From positions 46,870,214 through 46,934,213 of the forward strand of contig NC_091017.1 of NCBI RefSeq assembly GCF_041296385.1: a stretch of 64,000 nt of DNA, written 5' to 3'. Within the stretch, counting starts at the first letter, position 1, and each line of letters starts with the position of its first letter. Shown piece after piece: positions 14,601 to 22,815 of the stretch. Source of the stretch: Aphelocoma coerulescens. Lineage: Eukaryota; Chordata; Aves; Passeriformes; Corvidae. A program made the position numbers and the translations under genes. The notes below the pieces were generated by a model. That model was not told the DNA's origin and did not search any database. It saw nothing but the letters and a program-made list of their open reading frames with translations.

Positions 14601-15296
14601 AAGTGGTCCCAATAACACTTCCATAAGTAAGAAGTATATGCAAAGGAAATTAGTTTAAAATGTCAATGTAGAGTTTATTTCAAATTAAAACAAAAAACCT
14701 AAGATGGAAAAAAACTCAGAAAATTTATGGAGGTAAAGAATAACATTTTTTGTACTTAATCATTACAGGTTTCTGCAGAAGCACTTAATCCTGGTGAAAT
14801 GCTAAGAAAATAAATATAATAAACAGTTTCTTAATAAAAGTTTATATAAGTATTAGGAAATCTATTATTCTTATAGACACACCATCAGTAGTTCCAAGCT
14901 GAAATGCAAGATCCAAGCCTCCTCTTATTCTGAAGAGTATATCCATAGCTTCTAGAATTACCTAAGGAGAAAAAAGAAGCAATGAAAATGAACAGCCATT
15001 TCCACATGCCTTCTCTCAAGCCACAGCTGAGTACTGTTATACCACAGTGTGCAAACACACCAGCAATTACTGCAGCTGTTCAGGTTACAGAAGGCCAGTG
15101 AATAAACAGGGAAGTGAGTGGTGCAGCAGTGCACAGCCACTGCAATCAGCACCTCAATTACACCTTGGAACACATTTCCTACCTAGACAAAAATGCCATA
15201 ATTTTATACTTCTACCACATAGAAATACTTTAGGTAAAATGTCATTGTTTCTCATTGTTTCAATCCAAATATCATGTTTCCCATAATATAAGTTCT

Positions 15297-15389
<93 letters not shown>

Positions 15390-17204
15390 CTCTTCCAGCT
15401 CAAGTAAAGCAAGGACAGAACCAAAAAGAAAGGTAACTAGGCACATCTGTAAGTATGCATTCATTAGTTAGGAAATCACAGTTTCAGGGCAATGAGAAAA
15501 AAAAAAAGGGGAGGGGGTGACATACACAACCTCTAGAACTAAGGCTGAGTTTCACATTTGACAGGAGAGCTACTTATGCCACCATAGAGACCACCCAGCT
15601 GTTTCTTCCCCCTTCTGAAGCCCCTGCTCTGCATCCCCACAACTGCTCACTGCAGACATTTTAACTTCACCAGAGAACTCATGCAGATGGAAAAACACCC
15701 TTCTATTTAGAGAGGGCTTTTTCAGACAGATCAATCCCTAGTAAAGTTCAATGTACCAGACAAAAACAGCTGTGGCAGTACAGAGAGGAACAAAAGGTGA
15801 CAGATGAGTGTAGGTACTGCTCAGTCTAACAGTCCACAGAAAGAATGGTTAACAGCTTTAGCTGCTCCAAAACACCACCGAGCACCTGTAAAAATAATTA
15901 TACTAGGACCCTTTGGAAAGACTTATTGCACAACCGGTTGGTTACAAAGTGCAATGCTATTGCTACTCATGAAATAAATACCTCAAAACATAGGACTAAT
16001 TTTCTTTCCATTAAAAGCATTCTAAAGAGAAATATGCAAAATACGCAGGCCTTGAAAATATAATCATCTACTACAGTTTATCCACTGGTGAAGGATTTTC
16101 AGTTTTCAGTGATTCTGGAGTGCCAAGAAGCAGTTCGGTTTCTGAAGCATAACCCTGAAGTATTTTAGATAACCGGCTTATCTGCATTAATAGGGTCTTG
16201 GAGGGTGGGACGCACAAAAGTGCCAGCCAGAATGTAAAAAAATGTTTGCCTGGGTTGATGTGAAAGATGTTTTTTATTTGAATTATTACTACACAAGAAT
16301 AATGTTCATGAATAAGAAGAGCTCTGCAAAAGGAGCCACTTTTGATAGTGGCTCATCATGGACATCACAGAATGGGTGAAGCTGGAAGGGACCACAGTGG
16401 GTCACATAACCACAGAATCTTCTGAGTTGGAAGGGAACCACAAGGACGATGAGCCTTACTCTTAAATGAATGGTCCATATTGGGGATCAAACCCACAGTC
16501 TTGGTGTTAAGGTAATCTGTTCCAAGTTCCCTGCTCAAGCAGGGTCATCCTAGAGCACATTGCACAGGATTGTGTCCAGACAGTTCCTGAGTATCTCCAG
16601 TGAGGGAGACTCCACAGCCTCTCTGGACAATCTGCTTCAGTGCTCAGTCGCTGCACAGTAAAGAAGCTCTTTCTCACATTCAGGTGGAACTTCCTGGGCA
16701 TCAGGTTCTGCCCGTTGCCTCTTGTCCTATTGCTTGGCACCACCGAGAAGCGCCTCGCACCACCATGATGACCGCTTTCCAACAAATCCCTGACTAAAGG
16801 CAGGCAAGCTCAGTTCCCCAAGGGAGAAGGAGAATGGCAGGGGGTATAGGAGGGCGTCAGTGCGGGAGGGGCCACTGCCCCTCGTGTGACACAACCTGGG
16901 CCCTGCAGAAAGGGGACCGACGGGCCTCCGCACCTCCCCCCCGCGGTACCCCCGGAGGTGGAGGCCCAAACGCGACCGCCGAGCACCCAGCCGCCAGCGG
17001 GGACACCAGCCCCCAGCCCGCCCCGCCGCTAGCTCAGCCCGAGCGGGTACACTCCCCTCCCCGCTGAGGTAGGACAGCCACCCACCTACCTAGGCTTCCA
17101 CCCATGCATCCATTCCCCGGGGATGAGGAGAGGGGGGCCGGCCAGGGGAGGGGCGGACTCACCACGTCCGTCAGCGCCGCCGCGGGGGCCGGGCCCGGCC
17201 GCAT
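2593..17204 (-). CDS. UFSP2: UFSP2, UFM1-specific peptidase 2 (complete, 12 coding exons)
   Basis: Cysteine protease (peptidase family C78) that matures UFM1 and removes it from ER and ribosome-associated targets. Coding exons on the minus strand, 5' to 3': 17163-17204, 14883-14961, 12910-13090, 12761-12827, 12279-12436, 11280-11472, 9687-9833, 9056-9220, 7620-7744, 5942-6018, 4132-4256, 2593-2679. All junctions are GT-AG and phases agree throughout; the sum is 1446 nt (481 residues; human 469). Residues 15-40 ([20 protein letters not shown]) match the family N-terminus. Later come the Cys box [14 protein letters not shown] with the nucleophile at about Cys314, and the [13 protein letters not shown] box with catalytic Asp438 and His440, both exactly 12 residues beyond the human positions. 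The C-terminus ends [11 protein letters not shown]. The start ATG at 17202-17204 is the only in-frame Met in exon 1 and lies in a CpG island. No lesion is seen, so the gene is probably functional. Confidence 0.97.
4132..4256 (-). CDS. UFSP2: UFSP2 exon with Asp-Pro-His catalytic box
   Basis: This 125-nt exon encodes [19 protein letters not shown] and then [19 protein letters not shown]. The Asp and His of the D-P-H motif complete the C78 catalytic centre. The donor GTGAGG leads into the last exon, which starts [14 protein letters not shown]. Confidence 0.95.
5090..5322 (-). mobile_element. CR1 LINE 3' fragment in a UFSP2 intron
   Basis: The + strand reads catagaatggtttgggttg and then ccttaagcatcacc, ccccctgccatgggcaggtc, the CR1 block ending gcctgttctggtgtctcacc, and cttcctaatatctgat. 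This is the reverse complement of the 3' end of an avian CR1 element. The fragment is diverged and 5'-truncated, as usual for CR1. An ORF across it has no significance. Confidence 0.9.
7268..7389. repeat. Short direct repeat, 26 bp, spaced 96 bp apart
   Basis: The 26-base unit beginning tttgcatatcattaagc occurs at 7268-7293 and again, with one mismatch, at 7364-7389, inside a UFSP2 intron. It may be an old local duplication of about 96 bp whose remainder has diverged. Confidence 0.7.
9056..9220 (-). CDS. UFSP2: UFSP2 exon with catalytic Cys box
   Basis: A phase 0-0 exon of 55 codons. It encodes [19 protein letters not shown] followed by [20 protein letters not shown]; the Cys in GWGCAYR is the family's nucleophile. 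The acceptor reads gtgcag and the donor gtacag. Confidence 0.95.
15297..15385. repeat. (TA)n microsatellite
   Basis: About 85 bases of almost uninterrupted TA dinucleotide in UFSP2 intron 1. The Ile-Tyr ORF across it is an artefact. The array is prone to length change and assembly error. Confidence 0.98.
16364..16790 (-). mobile_element. CR1 LINE fragment(s), minus strand, beside the CpG island
   Basis: The + strand has a CR1-type start (cacagaatgggtgaagctgg, aagggaccacagtgggtcac), a second similar start at about 16412 (cagaatcttctgagttggaa), and then the CR1 body features ctccacagcctctctggac, cagtgctcagtcg, gtaaagaagctctttctcac and ttcctgggcatcagg. Two overlapping or nested insertions are possible. 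It ends just before the GC-rich promoter region. Confidence 0.85.
17163..17204 (-). CDS. UFSP2: UFSP2 coding exon 1
   Basis: Fourteen codons, [14 protein letters not shown], ending at donor GTGAGT. This Ala/Pro-rich leader is longer than the human N-terminus, which begins at the residue matching the exon 1-2 junction. The next in-frame ATG is in exon 2 (LEAMDIL), so a shorter product is possible. Confidence 0.8.
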
Positions 17205-17375
17205 CCTCGCGGCGCAGGCGCGCTGCCGCCGGGCCGGGCGGGCGGAGCGGCCCGTGGTGCCGGCGGGCCCCGCCTCCTCCGGCCGCGCAGCCGCCGGGCC
17301 ACGGCCCCGGGCCGCACTGCTTCCCGTTCGGCCGGGCAGGCGGAGCCGAGTGCTGCGGCGTTCCCTCCGGACTCA

Positions 17376-17433
17376 CCTGCCTGCCCTGCCCTGCCCTGCC
17401 CTGTCCTGCCCTGTCCTGTTCTGTCCTGTTCTG
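17376..17433. repeat. Degenerate (CCTGC/CCTGT)n pentanucleotide array
   Basis: A run of about 11 five-base units, cctgc changing to cctgt and ttctg variants, at the edge of the CpG island. The two long + strand ORFs through the island (17104-17730 and 17123-17626) read this array as low-complexity Pro/Leu/Cys sequence and are not thought to be genes. Confidence 0.85.
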
Positions 17434-17520
17434 CCGTGCTTGCCGGCGGCCGGCGCGCTGCAGGGAGTGCGTGGGGCTGACCGTTCTCTCTTGGGCAGCC
17501 GTGGCTGCTCTCAGCCCAGC

Positions 17521-19097
17521 CAGTCGGTGGTATTATGTCCTCATCATTTCTACAAATCCATTGGGAGACGCTCTGGAATCCCGCTTGCCCGGCTGCTGCC
17601 TCGCGTTACTGCTCCTTCCAGGCTAGGCTCGTTTACGTCCTCCGTCCTCAGGAACAGTGAGATGCTGAGGTCCAAAGTCGTCCTCATTAACCCCCTGATC
17701 AATGCTCTGTGCATTAAGATCAGAATTTAACTCCAGGTCTGTTTATTTCCAATAAATTATTTCTATCCGCACAAATAAATCCTAACTAGCTTTATAACAG
17801 TGAGCGCGTAAAGTGGTTTCCAAGGGTCAGTTTTCGGTCATCTCTGGTTGTTTCTTGTCGCCTGCCCTTTGGTTCCTTACCTGATGGCAAGATGTCCCAA
17901 CAGTCGAAGAACAGCACTGAGGTTGCCTGATGAAGTGATGGTGCATTTCACACAATATGAACCTCCACACGTTGCAAAAAACCCCTCCAGCACAACCAAA
18001 AAAATTTGAGCTTTTTAAAGCCCACACATACTGTCTGTTCCACATGCTGAGCACAAATATAATATGGCTCACCCTTCCATCGCACACAGTGTTCCAGCAT
18101 ATTGCTTTTTTTAATAGAATGTATAAAATCTATTCAATTCAATGTGTTTCCACTGCTGTGCTGCTGCAGCTTTTGTGCTCTGCATCCACATGCCAGACAG
18201 GGCTAATGTGTGATACTCATCTCTCAAAATTTTCTGCTGGAAATTGTGGTGATTTCATCAAGGCAGCAGGCAAGCCCCACACAGCCACTTGCTCACTCCC
18301 CCACCAGCAGGATCAGGGAGAGAATCAGAAGGGTAAAAGCCAGAAAACTCATGTGTTGAGATAAAGGCAGTTTAACAGGGAAAGCAAAAGCTACTCACAC
18401 ACAAAAAAGTGGAACAAGGAATGAATTCACTGCTTCCCATGGGCAGGCAGGTGTTCAGCCATCTCCAGGAAAGCAGTGCCCCATCACACATAACAGTGAC
18501 TTGGGCAGATCCCTCAGTTTACACACTGAGCATGATCCCATATGGTCTGGAGTATCCCTTTGGTCAGCTGGGGTCACCTGTCCCGGCTGTGTCTCCTCCG
18601 AGCCTCCCATGCACCCCCAGTCTCCTCACCAGTGTGGCAGAACAAAAAGCAGAAATGGCCTTGGCTCTGTGTAAGCCCTGCCCAGCAGTAACAAAAACAT
18701 CTCTGTGTTATCAACCCTGTGTTCAGCACAAATCTAAAACACAGCCCCATACCAGCCACTGGGAAGAAAATTAACTCTACTCCAGCCAAAATCAGCACAG
18801 ATACATATGTGCTTCACCTTTCTGGCACAAAATCAAAACAACTTTTATTGAACACATATGTATTATTGAGATATTCTAAAACTTCATCTCTGCCACCATC
18901 TTATTTATTTTTTGTCCATAACACTGTGCATGGAATTGTTGTAATAGATCTGTGGACAGTGGATCTGATTGCTTTTATATTTAACTTCTGAGTTGCAGGT
19001 ATATTTGGGTCTTCTACTTACTGTTGTTTTAGCACACTAGATATGGAAAGCCTGAAGTATTTGAAACATTATTTAATATGTTCATTTATTACTTTAG
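17521..19097. other. Interval between the CpG island and the first CFAP96 relic
   Basis: No exon was recognised on either strand. The 5' exons of CFAP96 (encoding the N-terminal third in human) would be expected here but were not found. ORFs at 17957-18364 and 18409-18774 have no recognisable similarity. Confidence 0.5.
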
Positions 19098-19226
19098 ATG
19101 TGGATTTGGCAGCTCTTATGAAACAGTAAGAGTCTTGTATGTATACTTCTGTCCACAATTGAAACACAAAGATACGTTCCTCCTGGAAAGAAGTTTTATA
19201 CTAATCCAGGAAAGAAAGGAGCTTGC
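19098..19226 (+). pseudogene. CFAP96: CFAP96 relic block A
   Basis: The acceptor actttag is retained. Frame 1 gives CGFGSSYETV; the strongly conserved PGKKFYTNPGKKG lies in a frame offset by one lost base near 19165-19170. After KKGA the sequence reads TGCAATATTG, with no GT donor where the human exon ends. Confidence 0.85.
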
Positions 19227-19304
19227 AATATTGCTTCTTGAAGAGTATTTTATTAAATGTTTTTTGAGTTTTGAATACCTGAGTAATTAATTTTGTTTTT
19301 ACAG

Positions 19305-19374
19305 TTATGCAAATCTTACCATAGGTGAACAATATCTGCATGAACCTGGTGAGGTAGAAAGAATAAATGTAAAG
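19305..19374 (+). pseudogene. CFAP96: CFAP96 relic block B
   Basis: The acceptor tttttacag and donor AAAG/gtaaaa are both intact. It encodes YANLTIGEQYLHEPGEVE, matching the human YANITIGKQFSHSADF region. This is the best preserved block. Confidence 0.8.
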
Positions 19375-20261
19375 GTAAAAAAAAGTCTTTATTATATCTT
19401 AGTGATATATGATTATTTATTACCGTTTACATGAACTTTTTGCTCCCTATGGTGTTCCCTTTAGCTTGAAATCACTAATATTTATTTACAAAGCGAAGGA
19501 AGGAAAAGAAATTAATGACCATTCTCCATAAAAAAGGTTTAGATATTGTTCATCTAGTGGTTTTGGGGGTTTTTTTGAGACATCTGGCAGTATCCCACGC
19601 AAGCTCTACCGTTCAAGATTTGACCTTCATTTTTTATTTGGAGATCCTAAGCAAGAACACAATCGTGAGCAAACAGCGCCAGCTGAAAGCACAGTAATAC
19701 TTCTGTGTTGTCAGAAGAATGGAACCACATTATCCTAGATGCTATATAAAAACCCCATTGTTCCTTTTCTCATGTAAGTTCATAAATGTAAGAAAACTTG
19801 TAAATTTGCTTGCACTGGTTTTATTTCTCCTGTATATTTTTATCATATGTAGTGAAAAATGGCAGCCAGAGGACATTTTTGGTCTAGGGCAAGAAAAAGA
19901 TTAGAAGAAATAATTCAGCTGCCTGCAGTTGAGACAGATTCAGAGTCAAAGCTAAGCATTTAGTGCAGAAAATGAAAACAGAGAAAAGGAGGTGGGATAG
20001 TTTCCACTGGGAAAATAAAAAACAAACCAAAACCAAAAAAAAAGGAGGAAAAGAATGAAACAGATAGGAATAAATATCTGTGAAGGTTTAGAGGGCATAA
20101 GAAATAAAGCCTGGAGCTAGTATGAGGAATATATAAGAACACACTTCATTAATTGATTAGTGTTATTATTTCTTAAAATTTAAATGGCTAATATTCCATT
20201 CCACAGAATATTTCATCTTGATACAGGTTTGGTTTGTTTTTTTTTTTGAGATGCTAAATTT

Positions 20262-20338
20262 ATGCCGTTCCCTTTAGACTAAACTTTAATTTCACTTTTA
20301 AATGGGTTTATGATGCACAAATATCTATTCAGTGACTC
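20262..20338 (+). pseudogene. CFAP96: CFAP96 relic block C
   Basis: VPFRLNF in one frame followed by YDA. The continuation KYLFSDS, matching human NPYFSEES, is in a different frame after an extra base near 20318. Staying in the first frame gives a TGA at once. Confidence 0.65.
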
Positions 20339-21409
20339 CAGATAACTAATACAGTAACACCCCTTAATCTGTCACTTTCCAGCTCTTCAATTTGGAGCTC
20401 TGTCATCAGTCATTTAGTACTGTGCTCTGCTAACCACTATTTTCTTTTATTATGTTCTTTACCCTTGACTGATTTGACTGTCATTTATTCATCTGAGGAA
20501 GCTGATGAGAGCAAGGAAAATGTAACTATTCCGAAAGAGAAAGCAAAGTGCTTACACACTTGCAGCTGTGTTGGGTTGTTGGCCTCATAGATGAAGCACC
20601 TGAGATCTTTCAGAATGGAAATCTATTCAGAAAAGTTAGCTGCTGGAAAGTCAGGCTCGTCAGGCTGACAGTATTGGAGATCCCATGGCTCTCATGGGAT
20701 CTTCAGGCTCCCTGTCCTTCACAGTTATAAATGCTTTTTCCTGAACATTTAAATTACATGTACTTCCTAAGCTACTGCACATTTTCCCTCTCTGCTATAC
20801 AAATTATAATGGGAAAAATTGCTTTATTTTTGATTAAAATGCTTACAGCTGCTCTTCTTAGGAATGCAGCCTCAGCAGACTGGGGTTTAGCTGTACTTTG
20901 AGACTGCAAAAAATTAATCAGATCCTTGCATGTTTTTTAACTAAAAGTTGCCCCTCTTGCAGTATTGGTGGACATAATGTTTCAGGAAAAGCCAATGCTG
21001 TATTCAATCCTATATGTTAGAATGCTTATTGGCAATAATGCCCAAGCTCTGCTGTCTGTAACAATCCCTATACCAGTATTGGACTTGGAGTTTACCACAA
21101 TAAACTGCAAGTGATGTAGGAATTTCCTTATTTTCTGCCAAAATGCAGCTTATTTTAGTGTTATGTTTTTACATTTTCTGTCCCATTTTTAAGATCCTTT
21201 CCTCAAAATACAGACTTATGAAAGAACATTTAAAACTAAGAATTCCTCAAAATAATGACTAAAATTTTCCTTAGCATTTCTGTTGGAAATTGAAGGAATA
21301 TTTTTGGGGGTTATATATATAATGTGATGCAGTCTGCTATTCAATATTATTACTTGCTTTTGCATGAAAAGTATTGTAATTAACTCAGTTGTATTGTAAA
21401 TTAGCACTC

Positions 21410-21599
21410 GAAGAAGGTGGTATGAAAGAAGGTACATATGATCACATTTGAGGTCAGCATTCTGCTGACCCTTGTGTAATTAAAGTGTAATTAAAAAATC
21501 TGAAGATGTCACAAATAATAAGAAACGACTGATTTTCCATCATCCTCCTGGACCAAAAAGCATTCCTGTTACAAGCATAATACCTTTAAATGTGATAAA
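21410..21599 (+). pseudogene. CFAP96: CFAP96 relic block D with in-frame stops
   Basis: GGMKEGTYD, TGA, GQHSADPCVIK, TAA all lie in one frame and align with human GGMKAGTFDPYPSHSADPYVAK. A frame change before 21532 then gives FHHPPGPKSIPVTSI, matching human FHPPSGPKSRPVESI. The exon end keeps a consensus donor at 21600. Confidence 0.88.
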
Positions 21600-22045
21600 G
21601 TAAGCTGCTCTGAGTTCTTGTTTTGTATATGCTAGCAAAAGTAATTACCACAGTTATTTATTAGTGTCTAAAATAATTTTAATAAATGAAGAAATGAATT
21701 ATTTAAAAAAGGGGAAGAAATGTGTAAGTGTTGCCACAAGACTTGGCTTTCAAAATTTATTCCTACTCTCGTCTGGAATTCAAATTACTTTATAAGGCTA
21801 TATGGGTCACAGAGACCTTCAAAATCATGCTGTACAGATGCCACTGAAGAACTATTATACTTTATTATTTTCTGACGTGATAAATGTGAAAAGACCAGGA
21901 ATTTTCGTGTTCAAAAATGTTTTCCCCCTATGTTTATGGAATAAAATTGGCTCCCTCGGCTGGCAGACATAGCATTCGGTAATTTAAGCCTCTGAAACTT
22001 TTGGACAATGGCACTCAAAATGAATTCTGAACTACAAGTAGTGCT
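21600..22045. other. Interval after the last CFAP96 relic
   Basis: AT-rich sequence with no recognisable exon. Any terminal CFAP96 exon (the human C-terminal NSKNYKTSSVPSY region) was not found. Confidence 0.4.
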
Positions 22046-22149
22046 ATGCTAGAAGAGATTTGTAGTACACAGTGCATGTATATAGGTAGATATATTTTTG
22101 TCTTTTTTATCTTACTAAGCTATTCAGCCTTGCTGTTCAGCCTGAGGAA

Positions 22150-22560
22150 GGACATAATTGCTCCTTTCTCCTGCCCTGGATTGTCTGAGCCCTGCTGCCG
22201 TTGCTGGCAGGGGACAGGATCATCTCCAAGAGCATTAGCGCTGGGAAGGTCCCTGGGGAGCACTCGGGGCTCCCGCCAAGAGCAGAGTCTCTCTTGGAAA
22301 GAGACGAAGCAAACGTGGCAAAACATGAACCTCGGGGGACTTCGGGCACCACCGGTCAGGGGCAGGCGGGACAGCCCTTCATTCCAGCACAGGCTCTCCT
22401 CCGCGCCCCTTTTCTCCCCGCCGGAGGCTGCTGTGCATCGCCCGCAGGGTGGCGGGGGAAGGCTGGGAAGGGAGGGCACGGGAAGCCTTCGCTGCCCGGC
22501 CGCCCTCAGTGGTGGCAGCAGCCGCTTCGTACGGCCCTCTTGGCGCTCAGCATATTGCAT
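22150..22560. other. Isolated GC/CpG-rich patch of unknown nature
   Basis: About 400 bases of GC- and CpG-rich sequence surrounded by AT-rich DNA. It is open on both strands (191 codons on + at 22046-22621, 163 on - at 22120-22611), which is expected from the composition alone. No domain is recognised and no flanking splice sites support a gene. It could be a fragment of a retroviral LTR-like or other mobile element, or an orphan CpG island acting as promoter or enhancer. Confidence 0.4.
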
Positions 22561-22680
22561 AAAACCTAAAGATCTGGCAGGATTTGTTGGTGAAAGAACA
22601 AGTTCAAACACAACCCTTTAATTTCACGTTAAAATTAAAAAAAAATCTGTAATATAATGACTTAAGACATGGAGGCTCTC

Positions 22681-22815
22681 CAGAGCGTTTGCCGGACCAG
22701 GACTTCTCTGGCTACAAGGCAGGAACGGGGAAGAAATCTCTCAACAGAACGGTGGCACAGTCCCTGGCTTTTGTAATATAATTGGTTGACTACTTAAGTG
22801 GTGGGAGATGTTGAA
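22681..22815 (+). repeat. Copy 1 of a dispersed repeat (partner at 25690-25815)
   Basis: Shares the words accaggacttctctggcta, caaggcagga, ggtggcacagtcc and aagtggtggg with the second copy about 3 kb downstream in the same orientation. Copy 1 is richer in CpG and carries an insertion near 22775. No known family is recognised. Confidence 0.7.

Larger units (their letters stand above)
16850..17520. promoter_or_regulatory. CpG island, UFSP2 promoter (ancestrally bidirectional with CFAP96)
   Basis: A GC- and CpG-dense block in otherwise AT-rich DNA, covering UFSP2 exon 1 (minus) and extending past its start. GGGGCGG boxes (for example near 17151) and many CGCG/CCGG words are present, and there is no TATA box. 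In human the UFSP2 and C4orf47 (CFAP96) genes are divergent from this point; here the + strand partner is decayed, so only the UFSP2 direction has an evident use. Confidence 0.8.
19098..21599 (+). pseudogene. CFAP96: CFAP96 (C4orf47) unitary pseudogene
   Basis: Four decayed exon blocks in order, on the strand and in the place expected for CFAP96, a cilia and flagella associated protein divergent from UFSP2. Block A, 19098-about 19226: CGFGSSYE, then after a frameshift RYVPPGKKFYTNPGKKGA (human has KYKAPGKNLYTNPGKKGT). Block B, 19305-19374: YANLTIGEQYLHEP (human YANITIGKQFSHSA). Block C, about 20262-20338: VPFRLNF then YDA, with the downstream LFSDS in another frame. Block D, about 21410-21599: GGMKEGTYDHI, stop, GQHSADPCVIKV, stop, then in another frame FHHPPGPKSIPVTSIIPLNV, ending at an intact gtaagc. 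In-frame stops are TGA 21449-21451 and TAA 21488-21490. At least three frameshifts are seen, block A lacks a GT donor, and the N-terminal exons are absent. A functional remnant transcript cannot be excluded, but an intact protein can. Confidence 0.85.

Noticed and set aside
15252..15464. Minus ORF of alternating Ile-Tyr, looking like a membrane peptide
   Set aside because: It is the translated (TA)n microsatellite.
16507..16797. Overlapping ORFs on both strands
   Set aside because: They lie within CR1-derived sequence.
17104..17730. 208-codon + strand ORF (and overlapping 167-codon ORF) in the CpG island
   Set aside because: High GC lowers stop frequency. The translation is low-complexity Ala/Arg/Pro and reads the CCTGC array; there is no family similarity to CFAP96 or anything else known.
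22046..22621. 191-codon + ORF and 163-codon - ORF
   Set aside because: Both strands are open over the same GC-rich patch, which is expected from composition. No domain or splice context was found. Kept only as a composition anomaly.
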